Shown piece by piece: positions 1 to 11,640 of a stretch of DNA of 64,000 bases. Source of the DNA: Posidonia oceanica (lineage: Eukaryota > Streptophyta > Magnoliopsida > Alismatales > Posidoniaceae); contig JAZBRS010000011.1 of NCBI GenBank assembly GCA_037176725.1, positions 186,001 through 250,000 of the forward strand. The letters are read 5' to 3'. A model generated the notes under the pieces. That model searched no databases. It was not told where the DNA came from and saw only the letters and a program-made list of their open reading frames with translations. The position numbers were made by a program, and so were the translations under genes. The stretch's first letter is position 1; every line of letters begins with the position of its first letter.

Positions 1-2904
1 ATCTCCTTTAAGACTGCGGCGGCACATGACTTCAACGATTTCATAGCCTTCACTCCTTGAGATGCCCACTACTGGTGCTTCGTTTACCTAGTGTAATCTG
101 CATCAGGATAGACCCATTCAATGCTGTCTTGATCGCACACTCATCTCCAACAATTGCTTGGTTGTTTTCCCAAATTGTGTTACGCATGCTGGGGCCCGAT
201 TGCTTAGTGACCATGCGCCCTTGATTATTTCTCTCGCTCCCCTAGGTCAAAGGGGTTTTTGGCTGTACAAAGGAAAGGATTGATTCATGTACTATCCTCT
301 ATCCAAACGATGCGGAATGATGATCCTATGAGCACTAGTTTGTTCCAAGTTGAGGTGAACTATCGACGTCAACTGGCCGAGCTCTGCTGGCAGGAGGAGT
401 CGCGCTCAAGGCAGCAATCTCGGATACGTTGGCTTCAGGAGGGGGATGCAAATTCTGCTTTCTTTTATGCTTCCGTCTGAGCTAGAAGATCGAGAAACAC
501 AATAAGGAACTTGGATCACCATGGTAATCTTCTCAATGACAACCACAGCATTGCTTAGGCTTTCTGTCACCACTACCAGGTTCTGTTCAACCAGCACTGG
601 AACATCAGAAGACTTCCCTTAGACCTTCTCCTGAACAAGATCACTGCAATAGACAATCAAACACTCTGCTCCCTTGCCTCCATGGATGAACTCCAGGAGG
701 TGATCCGTCGATTGAGCATCGATCGTGCCCCGGGGATGGATGGGTTTAATGGTGGGTTCTATCGTGCTACCTGGCCGATCATCTCCTCCGACTTGTTGTA
801 GGCCATCAACAATATCTTGAGGTCAGGGAAGCTTCTGAACCAGATCGACCACACTATTCTTTGCATTATGCCCAAAATTGAGGTGCCGGCCACGGTGAAT
901 GGCTTCCAACTTATCGCCCTCTACAATGTGTTCTACAGAATTCTCTCCAAGATACTGTCAAACAGAATTAGCCCATTGATGCCTAAACTCAATGACCACA
1001 ACCAAACAGCATTCATCAAGGGGAGGCGGATCTCGGACTCCATCTTGCTCGCGCATGAGCTTTGTCACAATCTGCACTCGGGACAAGGGAGAGCTCGTAT
1101 GTGTATAAAGCTGGATATTAGTAAGGCATTTGACTCACTGGATCGAAGCTTTATCTATGAGACAAATCGGTGTATGGGCTTTAAGAACAAATGGATTGGA
1201 TGGCTTTCGGAGTGCCTGAATTCTTCTTTCTCCTTAAGGATTAATGGAGAATACACACATCCTTTTTCATCCTCTAATGGTGTCCGCCAGGGTGACCCAT
1301 TATCGCCGTATCTCTTTGTCATCGCGATGCAAGTTCTGTCATCATTATTCATGAAGGCTGAGTAGCATCAGGAACTTGATCCAATGGCTTGTGGCACCCT
1401 CTCTGTGTCACACATTATTTTTGCGGATGATCTTATGGTTTTTTCAAAGGCTGATAAGAGGAATGCTCGGAGGCTCAAACAACTTTTGGATGAATTCTCA
1501 GCGCTATCAGGGCTGAGAATAAATTACGCCAAGAGTGCCATTTATTTTGGAGGATCAATGCAGCATCGTGCTTGGATCTGTTCTCACTTAGGTCTAAACG
1601 TAGGTGATCTACCTGTCAAATACCTTGGACTCCCATTGCTGTCCAAGCAGCTATCTACTTCAGCATGTGCTCCTCTCATCCAGGCGGTCATGGCTCGCCT
1701 TCAATCTTGGAAAGCATGGCTCCTATCCTATGCTGGAAGAGTGGAGTTGGTCAAATCGGTTCTGTCGTCAATGCAGCTTTACTGGACGTCGGTCTTCATC
1801 TAGCCTGCAAGCGTTCTCCAAGCATTGGATAGAGTGATGTTTAGGTTCCTTTGGTTCGGGCATGGACCGAAGAGAAGTATATTTGTCTCTTGGGATGATG
1901 TCTATAGACCTAAAGACGAGGGAGGTTTGGGTATCAGACAACCAAAAGGCAGTAACCTGGCCGGCATTATCAAATTACTGTGGGGGCTTGAAACGAACTC
2001 GGATGCTCTTTGGGTGCAATGGATGAGGAAGAAATACCTTAGAGGAAGTTCAATTTGGTGTGCCAGACCTCCGTAGATTGGTTCTTGGGCATGGCATGGC
2101 ATCCTGCTAGTTCGCAACCTTGCCTCTGGCCTTCTGAATTATAAAGTAGGTGACGGTAGTGCAACTAACTTCCTCCTCGACCCCTAGCTAGGACAACCTC
2201 CCATCTTGCTGAGGTTTGGTGATCGATTCAGACAGGACCTTGCTATTAGTTTGACATGTAAAGTCGGCACCTTCGTTAATAGCCAGAGATGGGTACTCCC
2301 CTCTCCCACCACCGTGGAGATGCATGACTTGTGGCCGGAAATCTTGGCCACTTCGATCGGTAATGGAAGCGACACCATATCGTGGACACCCAATGTGGAA
2401 GGTTTCAGTCTTCTCTCGGCTTGGAACTCAATTCGACATCATCACCCTTCCATCCCATGGGAAAAACTGATCTGGAACAGAGGTGCCCTCCCTTGACATG
2501 CTTTCTGTGCGTGGAGAGCTATGCTGCGTCGTCTTCCCACGCATGACACTCTCCAGTGCAGGTGACGGTGCTACCTGTGCCATTGTGACGTCGAGACGAC
2601 GGATCATCTCTTGTGGACATGCCCCTACTCGCGACTGGTGTGGACACCTTTGCTACAAAGTTTATGCGGCCACGTCCTGATAGCCCCCTCCTTGACCGAA
2701 GCTTCAAACCTTCTTCTTGACAGCATCTAGCAGCTTTCCTAGACTAAGATTCAGCAGCAGAGTATAGGACGCACCTTTTGTGCGGTGATTGCTTGTATCT
2801 GGAATGAGCATAACCACCGATGCTTCGACGATAGTCAACCCATCCATGCACCAGATGAACTTTGCCATGAGATTTCATCGTATTTCACTGGGATGGAAGG
2901 CTGA
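1..2904 (+). pseudogene. LINE-A ORF2 remnant (endonuclease C-terminus, reverse transcriptase, zinc-binding domain)
   Basis: This encoded the LINE polyprotein that nicks target DNA and copies the element RNA at the nick. Visible in order: the end of an APE-type endonuclease with the conserved S-D-H (near 205); a roughly 140-bp deletion around 240 relative to LINE-D; the RT entry motif N/D-R-A-P-G-x-D-G-F (about 721-755); I-K-L-D-I-S-K-A-F-D-S (about 1105-1140); R-Q-G-D-P-L-S-P-Y (about 1287); the catalytic F-A-D-D at 1420-1431; and a C-terminal zf-RVT-like region (about 2395-2700). The stop at 2902-2904 matches that of LINE-D. In-frame stops (478, 799, 1363 and 1801 among others) and frameshifts make it a pseudogene. 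Confidence 0.88.
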
Positions 2905-3231
2905 GCTGCTAGTGGGGGGGCCACAGTTCTTCGCTGGCATCTGTGTTGGCTTGATACTCGGGCTAGGCCTGTGGACCTTTGTACCTAGTATGAATGTTTA
3001 TTTCTCCTCAGCTAGGTGGTTCATTTTGTCATGGATAGCATGTATGTGGTTTGCTATCTGGCTCGGTCCAGTGGGCCTTTTGCTTCCTTTATTTTGTAGG
3101 GCCTGCCTATTCCGGTTTGCTTGGGTCAGGCTTTTTGGGTCTGGCTAGGGCTAGGATTCCTTTTGAATCCTCACTTTTTGTACAGTTCTTTTTTTCTTAA
3201 ATATTTGAGGGCATCCCTCCTTGCTTTTGGC

Positions 3232-3246
3232 AAAAAAAAAAAAAAA
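3232..3246 (+). repeat. Poly(A) tail of LINE-A
   Basis: A run of 15 A follows the shared LINE 3' terminus (CTTTTGGC then A). It marks the exact 3' end of LINE-A and its junction with antisense LINE-B. Confidence 0.9.
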
Positions 3247-4200
3247 TCATTGAGAAGACTCCCATTATCATCAATATTATGGATGGTGTTCCTCACTCTC
3301 CGAGCTCTGATGGAAGCATGGAAAAATGCAGTGTAAGCATCCCCATCCTGAAGCCACCTGATGCGAGACTGCTGTCTGGCCCTTGATTCCTCCTCCCAAT
3401 AGAGATCAACAAGTTGCCGACGATAGTTGGCCTCAGCCTGAAGTAGACCTGAGCTCAAAGAGTCCCTACTCAACGCCTCTTGGATATATAACAGGGACTT
3501 GGTGCAATAGTCAAGTTGATCCTCCACTCATCCAAAAATCTTCCTAGCCCAATGAGCAAGGTGGAGACGGATGGTGGTAAGCTTCCTGATGAAGCGATAG
3601 GTTGGGTTTCTTTGCACCTAATACCTCCAATGCTGAGCAATCAGAGGAATGAAATCCGGGTGGGAGGCCCAGTGGTTAAAGAATTTGAATTGGTGTTTGG
3701 CGCACCTATTGTCAGAGGAGAGCCTAATGAGAAGGGGGTTGTGATCACTCAGAAGCCTTGGCCCTACATGAGTGACATTGGTGGGGAAGAGGGACAGACA
3801 GCTCGTGGAAATAAGAGTACGATCCAATCAACAGTGAATAGGCCTAGATTGATTCATATTCCACCAAGTAAAGTCAGAGCCTGTCGTGGCCATCTCAAGT
3901 AGAGAAGCATCGTTGATGAAACCATTGAAGTCCTCCATAGCAGGCAGATTAGCACTCAGAGAATCCACCTTCTCTAAATTGTTGCGCACGTAGTTAAAGT
4001 CACCAGTAATGAGCTAAAGGAGTGAATGTTGACAATTAAGAAGATCCACCCACAATTGCCTCCTCGAACTAATGTCATTTGCACCATAAACCATAGTGAG
4101 AATGAAGCTAGCGCGAGAGGGGATTTCTAGTGAGAGAAGCTCCATCTTCTCTCTAGAATTTCAGCCACCTAGAGTTGATAGGGTTTTTGGAGGGATTTTT
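3247..4200 (-). mobile_element. LINE-B fragment (antisense), endonuclease and linker region
   Basis: Read on the minus strand from about 4200 down to 3247, this matches LINE-C ORF2 from the middle of the endonuclease (V-Y-G-A motif near 4081-4095) through S-D-H (about 3730) and the linker with E-E-S-R-A-R-Q-Q-S-R-I-R-W-L (about 3350-3395). It stops just before the RT domain, where LINE-A's poly(A) begins. The upper boundary near 4200 is where the 5' end of LINE-C starts. Both ends are therefore cut by plus-strand LINEs; the missing halves are not seen in this window. It belongs to the LINE-C/E subfamily. In-frame stops show it is dead. Confidence 0.8.
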
Positions 4201-4723
4201 TCCTCTCTTTTCTCTTTGGGTTGGCTGGGTTTTTGGCCCATTAGCACAGTGCTTTGTGCTAAACGGTTTTCGCTCCTGGTTGCTCAAATTTGAAATGGTG
4301 GTTTAGGTGGGGCCGACACTATTAGCAATGGAATTAGCTCCTAATCCGGTTGGCTCTTCCCGTACGTTGGGGGATTTTCTCCCTCCACACCTGAGGGATT
4401 CTCCGTCGGCCGTTGAGCATCCTAGCTCTCAAGGAGGGGGCAGGGGAATTGGGAACTCTTTCCCTCGGGGAAGAGGCGGTCGGGGTCTTCACCCCCAGGT
4501 CAAGAGGAATAGGTCTCGCTCCAGAGGACCTAGGTCTACCAAGTCGCGTTCCGGTGTGCCTAGGGTTCCAGCTCCTACCCCGATGGCCAATAGTTTGGCG
4601 TCCTGGGTGGAGAAATGCTCCGGACTAACAAAGGAGTGGTCTCCACGAGCCCTTCAATATTTTGCTCTGGTGCTCAAAGATGGGGTGAAAGTGGCAGTCT
4701 GTCCGAAGGAAGAAGTGGCCAAG

Positions 4724-4728
4724 GCAGC
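4724..4728. repeat. Left target-site duplication (GCAGC) of the solo LTR
   Basis: GCAGC here and GCAGC at 7575-7579 flank an insert that starts TGTTGACACC and ends ATTACTACA. Removing the insert plus one GCAGC restores the ORF1 alignment with LINE-D. Confidence 0.92.
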
Positions 4729-7574
4729 TGTTGACACCCCATTTTGACAGGCTGAATCAATGGAATCTTCTGATGGCTTCTGAACCCAAATCTAGGTCCA
4801 AAACTACACATTTCTCTTCATCCTTCTCTTCAAATCAAGCCCAAACCTAACCTAGAATCATACCCATTTCCCAAACCCAAAAACTACCCAAAAACCCTAG
4901 CAAAACCCATCCTTCCTAACTTTGAAACCTACCCAAAAACTCTTAGAGTTTCAAACCAAAACCACTCCCAAAAACCCTAGAAAACCTAGGTAAAACTACC
5001 CTTTTTCTACACCCCAAAACCCCTCCAAAACCCTTCCAAAATCCAACTTCAAATCCTAGGACCAACACTAGAAATCCTAGGCCACACACTCTCCAAATTC
5101 CACCTCATTCTCAAACCTCTAACCCCTTCATTTCTCCAAATTATCCTTTTCACTCCCCTAAATTATTCTTTTCTCTCTCCTCTCTCTCCTCCTTCTTATT
5201 CTCCTTCTTTTCACTCCTTTCTCTCTCTTTTTCTTGCTTGACAGTGGGCCCACCTTGTGCATCTCTCTTTTCTATATTTTATTTGTATTTTTATTTTATT
5301 TTTAGCTTATCCCTTGATTTTCTAATATTTATTTTCCTTCCTCTCCTCTCTTTCTTCTTTCCTTCTCCATTTCTTCCTTTTCTTCTTCCTCTTCTTTTCT
5401 TTTCCTTTCTTCCACTAAACCTTTAAAAAACCCTTAAAACTCTAATTAAAAAAGGAAAACAAAAGAAAAACAAATCAAAACCATAAAAAGAAATAATTAA
5501 AAACTTAAGCAAACAAATAAAAACAAAAGCCCAACTAAATCCAACTAAAAGAAAACAAACTATCAATGCAATCTAAAAAATACAAAACAAACAAAAAGAA
5601 AATGCTATTAAAAACAAACAAAACCAAAATATAATCAAAACAAACAAAAAGTAAGAACCCTATTAAAAATAATAAAAAAAATCCTAAAAAAGAAGAAAAC
5701 AATTAAAAACACTAAGACAAGTAATTAAAAAACACTTAACAAATCTAAAAGAAACAATAAAAAAAAAACTTAAAACAATTTAAAAACTTAATTAAAAAGA
5801 AAAAAGGAAAAAACTTAACAAGAAAATCTAACTAAAAATAATAATAATTAAAAAAACTTAACAAACATTTAAACAAAATCAAAAAAACAATTTAAAGAAA
5901 CCTTAAAGAAAATCCTAAAAACTTAAATCAAAGACTAAAACTCCTTCTAACCCTAATTAATTTTAAAAAAATCTTTAAAAACCTAAGTAAAAATCACAAC
6001 ACTAAAAAACAACTACTTTAAAATGTTTTTAAACCTTTTCATCTTTTTATTTTATTTTATTTTAATTTTTTTTCCTTTTCTTCCAATCCCTTCTCTTCTT
6101 TCTCTCTTTTTCCTTTCTTTCTTTTCCACTTTTTTCTTTTCCTTTTTGCCGGCCCAGCCCACCAGCTACAGCTCTTCCCCTCCTTCCTTCCTTTCATTTT
6201 TTCTTTTTTTCTTTTTTCCGCACAAGGCCCAGCCCACGGCTAGCCTTCCTCCTCTTCCACCCTTCTTCTTCCTTCTTCTTCTTATTCAGCTTCTTCTTCT
6301 TCTTCTCGTGGCTCAACAGCACTCCCTCCTCTCCTTTGATTTCAAATTTTCCCTCTCCGTCACCTTGAGCAACAGCTCGCCTCTCCTCTCTCTTCTCTCA
6401 GTGGCTTCTCCAGTGGCATTTATTGCCAGTCTTCTTGCTGGTCTCCTCTCATTTCATCTGCAGTGTTCGGTGCCGATGGGATTTCAAAATCCATAGCTCG
6501 TGCCAGCTCCTTTCAGCCCCTGATAAAACCAGAGCCTTAGCCTCTCCTTCACCGCCTTTCATCACCCTGAGAGAGAGCATCCAGAGCGAGAGCCGCCAGC
6601 AATTCTCCTCCTCTTCCTTAGCAAAAATCAGAGCATTTCCTCCTCCTCTTCCCATTGAAACTAGACCTTCCAACACTTCAAACCCATCCGAAATCCAGCG
6701 CCGAACCTCACCTAGAATCCTAGCATCGCCTCCACCCATTCCACTCTCCAATCCAACCTAGAATCTCCCTACAACCACCTGAAATCCACAGCAGCAACCC
6801 AACACCACCTCCTCTGAAATTCCCAGCACCACTGACCACCAAAAATCATCTCAAATTCCACCGTCTAATTCACCTGATCATCACCTTCCTAAACCACCCA
6901 AGCTTCCCCTCTAACCCTCACCACAACCAGAATCCCCCACTACAAACACCTTCTCCTCTTTCTGATATGAAATCCACCCATCTGCAAACTCCCTCTCCAG
7001 TGACCCACGATCCAACCTAAGCATCCCAACACACTCACCCAGCCTCCAGAAGTTCACCGGCAGCCTCCACTTGACCCAGAGAGCAGCAGACATCCACCCC
7101 CACCTCCGGTTGTCCTCTGTGCACCCAAAATCGCCAATCCTTCTGCCGGCCTGCGAAGCTTCCTTCCAAGCATCCAGCGAGCACCGGAGGGACGCGTGGA
7201 GCCGTTCCAGACGCTCGCGAGCCACCGCCGATGCCTCCAGCACTATCCATATTGCCCTTATCCTAGGCATGAGTCATATCATTTGCATTCATTTGCATTT
7301 CTTTTCTTTTGCATTGCCTTGCATTGCATCTTTTGCATGGTTTTGCGTGTTTATTCACACATTTCCCTGATTTTCCTTGTCTCTCGACTTAATAGACATG
7401 GTGGCAACTCTGAATTGTCTTATCTTCTTCTTTTCTTTCCTTTTTTCCCTACTTTAAGTGTTTCTGAGTCAAGTCTTCCTTCTCGGACATAGTTGCTAAT
7501 AGTGAACCTAATTCTGATTGTGCACGCGAACTTTGGCAGTGTGCATGGACGATCTGAACACCGGGATTACTACA
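4729..7574 (+). mobile_element. Solo LTR (2,846 bp) of the Tat-like family, variant A
   Basis: It starts TG and ends CA, is flanked by a perfect 5-bp duplication, and contains no gag or pol, so it is a solo LTR left by recombination of a full element. Its first bases (TGTTGACACCCC) match the LTR start at 20843 (minus). Its last roughly 100 bases match, in reverse, the LTR ends at 17571 and 36460. Inside, in order: a block rich in AAACCCTA-type motifs (about 4850-5050), a pyrimidine-rich tract (about 5140-5430), an A-rich and nearly G-free tract (about 5430-6020), a second pyrimidine tract with CTT repeats (about 6020-6310), a GC-richer leader-like stretch (about 6310-7260), and a U5 segment. 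It contains no protein domain I recognise. Confidence 0.93.
5140..6310. repeat. Low-complexity core of the solo LTR (pyrimidine / A-rich / pyrimidine)
   Basis: 5140-5430 is almost only C and T on the plus strand, 5430-6020 is dominated by A with interspersed AAAC, and 6020-6310 is again C and T with CTT repeats. The same three-part composition, in reverse orientation, is seen in the other LTRs (for example 24700-25700 and 39780-40490). It probably belongs to the promoter-proximal U3 and the transcription start, but no TATA box could be chosen with confidence. Confidence 0.7.
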
Positions 7575-7579
7575 GCAGC
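7575..7579. repeat. Right target-site duplication (GCAGC) of the solo LTR
   Basis: Perfect copy of 4724-4728; LINE-C ORF1 resumes here in its expected register. Confidence 0.92.
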
Positions 7580-8604
7580 CAACTGGGATCGAGTGCTGAT
7601 GGGATACTTCATTAGCCTCCGTCCTTACGTACTAGTGCTGGTGGCTTACTTTAAAAAGATATGGATGGTAAAGGGTGATCTACAGGTGCTCTCAAGGGGC
7701 AATGGGTTCCTCTTGTTTAAATTTTCGGAAGATGAGGATAAGCGAAAAGCTTTGGAAGGAGGTCCCTGGTTTGTTCGTAGCAAGCCCCTAGTGCTGCGGC
7801 CTTGGTCGATTGACTCTAAATTCGAAAAGGAGAAGCTCACTTCTATCCCAATCTGGGTGAAATTCCCTAAACTCCCCCACTATTACTGGTCTCCAACTCT
7901 CATCGGTAGGGTGGCCAGCACCTTGGGTATGCCATTATGTATGGATGAAGCCACTACCAGATGCCAGTGGGTGGATTATGCTAGAGTCAGTATTGAGATC
8001 GATGTATCCTTCTCGTTTCCAAGGTCCACACCAATATGGATGTGGATGGCATCCGTGAGGACATTTGGATTGACTATGACTGGGAACCGAGACCTTGCTA
8101 TGATTGCAACTCATTTGGACATGAACCGAGATCATGCACGCCATTGGGAGCAGGCCCACCCTTGGTGGTGGATTCTAAGACTCAGGCACATCCAGTTGCG
8201 AATGAGAACTCTGTGTCTCCTGTGATAACAAGATCTCCCTCTCCGGTCAACGAGCCTATGGGGACTACACCTGCTGCTATTGAGACAATAGAACAAGCTA
8301 CATCTTCAGGTGCTGCTTAGCTAGATATGAGGTCAGCTTCTGGGGAGCATTCCACCACTCCTGTCAAACAAGCATCCAAACCTGTCTACAAGGCTACTCC
8401 TCACACTTGCAAGATTGCTGCAGCATCCCCCAACAAAGGGTCGAACACCTTTGCCAATCTGGGATCTGACGACGAGGAAGTGGAATCTCTGATTCTGAAG
8501 GCAAAACAAGCCAGGGAGACGATCCATCCTCGATTGCTGGGATTGGACCAGAGTGATACAGATAGCTGTGAGCTCCAGCTATCTGGTCAACCTCCAGATC
8601 CAAC

Positions 8605-10277
8605 ATGTTAGTCCTCTGCTGGAATGTGCGGGGTCTAAATAACACCGGGAAACTCTGTGTTATCAGAGATTATACCCGTCAGAATAAGTGTGATGTTATA
8701 TGTTTGTTGGAGCATAAACTCAAACGTGATACAGATCGTATTCTTTCAAGACATTGGTCTGATTTTGATCATACTGATAATAGCTCCTCGGACCCTTCGG
8801 GGAGGATACTTGTTCTCTAGAATAAGCACAACATCATGCTCACTAAGGTGGCGAAATCAGGTCAATACTTGCTACTAGAGGCCTCTCCTCACCTCTCCCT
8901 ACCCAGCTTCTACATTACTGTGGTGTATGGGGCAAACGATCTAAGCTCCAAGAGGCAGCTGTGGGAGGACTTACTCTACTTCCAACCCTCTCGTCCGTGG
9001 ATCATAGTTGGAGATTTTAATTGTAATCGCAATGATGCTGAGAAGTGGGGCTCGATGCTCAGAAATGCCTCTTCTATGTCGGATTTCAACTCCTTCATTG
9101 ATGGAGCTGCTCTAATGGAAATTTGCCTACTACAGAGTCTACTTCCACATGGAGCAATATGCATCATACTAACCCCACTCTCTGTAGGTTAGATCGCACC
9201 CTCTGTACCCTGAGTTGCTTAACTTCCTTTCCACAATGCAGTGCGCATGTAGCACCTAGGCTTCTCAGTGATCACTGCCCCATCCTCATTACACTTTCGA
9301 TGGATAGAGGGTGTGCCAATGGTAGTTTCAAAATTTTCAATCATTGGCCTACTCACCAAAGTTTCCTCCCAATGGTGGTGAGGTGTTGGAGTTTCCAAGT
9401 TAGGGGCAATCCGATGTATCGATTTACCAAGAAGCTAGCTAACCTCAGGGACCATCTTATCCCCTGGGCCAAGAAGACTTTTGGAAATGCATCTGACAGA
9501 ATTCTCCAATGCACGTCCTCACTTTCTGCTATCCAAATTGCTTTGGATTCAGATCCCTCTAGCTCTGCATTGCTCCAGGCAGAACTGAATTACAAGATCC
9601 AACTCACTGATCTCCATTGGATTGAGGAGTCGAGAGCGAGGCAGCAATCTTGCATCCGTTGGCTTCACAAAGGGGATGCGAACACCAAATTCTTCCACAC
9701 ATCAGTTAAGGCCAGAAGAGCACGGAACACGATCCGTAATTTCGATGATAATGCGGTCATCATAAATGACAATCTCAGCACTCTTAATCTCTTTCTGGAT
9801 CGATTCAAATACATCTACAACCAGCCCCAATGTAGTCACCGCCTCCCTGTGGACCTGCTCCATGCTATGATCTCTCCAGAGGACAACTGCTCACTTTGCT
9901 CTTTAGCTTCCATGGAGGAACTCCACGGCATCATCAAGGGGTTGAACTCTAACCGTGCGCCAGGTGTTGATGGTTTCAACGATGGATTCTATCGCGCTGC
10001 ATGGCACATTATAGAAGAAGACTTGTTGGGAGGGGTGAACAATTTTCACAAGTCGGGTTCACTTTTGCATCAAGTGAACCACACTCTCTTATGTTTGATC
10101 CCAAAGAAGGCTGTTATAGCTTCAGCAGAGGACTACCGGACGATTGCGCTATGTAATGTGGTGTACAGAATTTTGTCCAAGCTGTTAGCTAATAGGTTGA
10201 AGCCTCTAATGCCCAAGCTCATTGACATGAACCAATCTGCCTTCATCCTAGGCCGCAGAATTACAGACTCAATACTA
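8605..10277 (+). pseudogene. LINE-C ORF2, endonuclease plus N-terminal part of reverse transcriptase
   Basis: The ATG at 8605 gives L-C-W-N-V-R-G-L-N, the classic start of an APE-type LINE endonuclease. Then come L-L-E-H-K (catalytic Glu, about 8705), V-Y-G-A-N-D (about 8925), V-G-D-F-N (about 9007) and S-D-H (about 9270). The RT entry motif N-R-A-P-G-V-D-G-F lies near 9950-9980, followed by conserved blocks up to the G-R-R-I-T-D-S-I-L motif (about 10250). An in-frame TAG follows at 8818-8820 and there is a frameshift near 9125; the rest of RT is lost at 10277. The start codon overlaps the ORF1 stop, the same gene order as in LINE-D. Confidence 0.85.
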
Positions 10278-10418
10278 TTTTTTTGCCAAGCAAAAGGAGG
10301 GAGACCCTCAAAATATTATAGAAAGAGAAACTGTACAAAAAAAGGAAATATGGACCACAGTCCAAAACAAAGGTCCAAAGACCAGCCCAAGGTCAAGCCT
10401 TCCCTCCCAACACAACAT
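10278..10418 (-). mobile_element. LINE-F: 3' end of an antisense, strongly 5'-truncated LINE
   Basis: A T-run (10278-10284) followed by GCCAAGCAAAAGGAGGGAG is the reverse complement of the LINE-D 3' end, so this is the tail of a minus-strand LINE of about 130 bp. It cuts LINE-C ORF2. The right boundary (about 10418) is where ATGC-rich Tat sequence starts. I could not find a target duplication, and LINE-C does not resume after it, so a deletion or rearrangement joined the segments. Confidence 0.75.
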
Positions 10419-11640
10419 AATGCCGATGCTATGCATGGTGAGTGCTGGCACTAATGCCGATGCTGATGCATGGGGTGCTATGCTTGCAGATGCTAATGCT
10501 TGGTGTGAGTGCTTGCTAATGCTTGCAGGTCCTGATGCTTGAGGTGAGTGCTTGCTAATGCTTGTGAGTGCTGATGCTTGGGTGCTAGTGCTTGGATGTT
10601 AATGCTTGAGAGTGCTAATACTGTGCGTGCTTGTGCTAATGCTAGGGCACTGCAAAGTGATGCATGGAGAAGAAGTAGACGGTTCTATAGTGCAGTGCGG
10701 CAAGTTGGTTGCTTGACCAAGCTCGCGCAAGAAACTACTCCGGGAGGGCTAACGCGCTTGCCGCTTGGGTAAGCTGCTAGCTCAGGGGAGACCAAGGGCC
10801 CTTGTTCGTTTGGGACAAGTAAAACAAGCAGGAGCTCGCAAGGCCGCGAGAAGGAGAAAATGCTAGCCTCCAGGCGAGGCAGCAAACATGCAGAAGAGGC
10901 GGAAGGGGCAATGCACTATAAAGGGGGTCCTAAGCAATGCAAGAGAGTGAATGCAAATGTAGATGAATGCAAACACTAGAATGCTGTGCAAATGGTATGC
11001 CTACGCTAACGCTTACTGCGCTGTGCTCCTCTGGGGGAAAGTGGGATGGTGCATTCACAAAGCTCAACTGTAGACGAATGGTGATGCAAGTGCATGGGAT
11101 ACAACAGAAAGTAAATATGCTAAAGGTAAAGCAGGGGATGTGCATGCAGTGGTGGTTACGAAAAGACCCGGGAAAGTCGAATGCGGAAGTTAATGGAAGG
11201 ACCACGGAGGAGCGGCAGTGCAATAAGGGTACAATGCATGAGATGTTATGCAATGGGATGCAAGGTATGCAGCGGAACGCCGGGCACACGGAACCGAGAA
11301 AGCGATCCTGGATTACGCACTACCGCGAGCATCATCCCGAGCCGGCAGTGCTATAAAAAGAAGCATGCGGGCGATGAAGATGCTGCCTTAGGTAATACGT
11401 GAACCTGGGGTTCGGATCCTAAACACGCGATGTCCGTGTAATGATGAGATGCAGTACTAGGACTGACTCTACAAGGAGATACAAAGAAGCTACATGATGC
11501 TATGCAATGCGAATGCTGTGAAATGCAGTGTACAAATAGATGGAACGCGGGGAATGCGAAACATGGAAAGTGATCCTGGTCGCGCGATGATCACAGGATG
11601 ATGAAGTGCTAATGCCATGCAACAAAATGCTATTACACTA
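10419..11640 (-). other. Tat-2 distal 3' segment, ATGC-rich, no gene seen
   Basis: 10419-10660 is built from imperfect ATGCTAATGCTTG-like words, comparable to 44015-44240 of Tat-3, which lies just inside its 3' LTR. 10660-11640 is not obviously repetitive. It has short open frames on both strands (for example 10967-11356) but none with a recognisable domain, and base composition does not favour any frame. I see no gene here. Confidence 0.55.

Larger units (their letters stand above)
1..3246 (+). mobile_element. LINE-A, non-LTR retrotransposon, 5' end outside the window, degraded
   Basis: The window opens inside the endonuclease part of ORF2. Reverse transcriptase, a C-terminal zinc-binding region, a 3' untranslated region and a poly(A) tract of 15 A (3232-3246) follow. 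The last 60 bases before the tail (about 3175-3231) match the 3' ends of LINE-D (about 35760-35814), LINE-E and LINE-F, which shows these are true LINE 3' ends. LINE-A is closest to LINE-D in sequence. Its left flank is off-window, so no target duplication can be checked. To the right it abuts antisense LINE-B directly after the poly(A). Confidence 0.9.
4307..8611 (+). pseudogene. LINE-C ORF1 (DUF4283-like domain, CCHC knuckle), split by the solo LTR
   Basis: ORF1 proteins of plant LINEs are nucleic-acid binding and package element RNA. The first part (4307-4728) has the shared N-terminus containing R-T-L-G-D-F-L-P, also found in LINE-D. After the solo LTR the frame resumes at 7575 with A-N-W-D-R-V-L-M-G-Y-F, a DUF4283-like domain (about 7580-8030), then a CCHC knuckle C-Y-D-C-x4-H-x4-C (about 8094-8135). 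The start could be the ATG at 4307 or the ATG at 4328; the latter aligns better with LINE-D. Damage seen: the LTR insertion, a frameshift near 8030 and an in-frame TAG at about 8318-8320. The ORF1 stop (8609-8611) overlaps the ORF2 ATG (8605). Confidence 0.82.
4201..10277 (+). mobile_element. LINE-C, 5'-complete non-LTR retrotransposon split by a solo LTR and truncated in RT
   Basis: The 5' start near 4201 resembles the 5' start of LINE-D at 30292 (both open with a TCTCTTTTC-type run). ORF1 begins near 4307 or 4328, is interrupted at 4729-7574 by a solo LTR, and ends at 8611; ORF2 starts at 8605. The element is lost at 10277, inside the RT domain, where an antisense LINE tail (LINE-F) with a T-run begins. 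The remainder of RT and the 3' end were not found nearby. Without the LTR the remaining LINE sequence is about 3.2 kb. Confidence 0.85.

Noticed and set aside
6449..7270. Small frames on both strands in the solo LTR (100-119 codons)
   Set aside because: GC-richer leader DNA gives open frames by chance; none is conserved at the equivalent place in the other LTRs.
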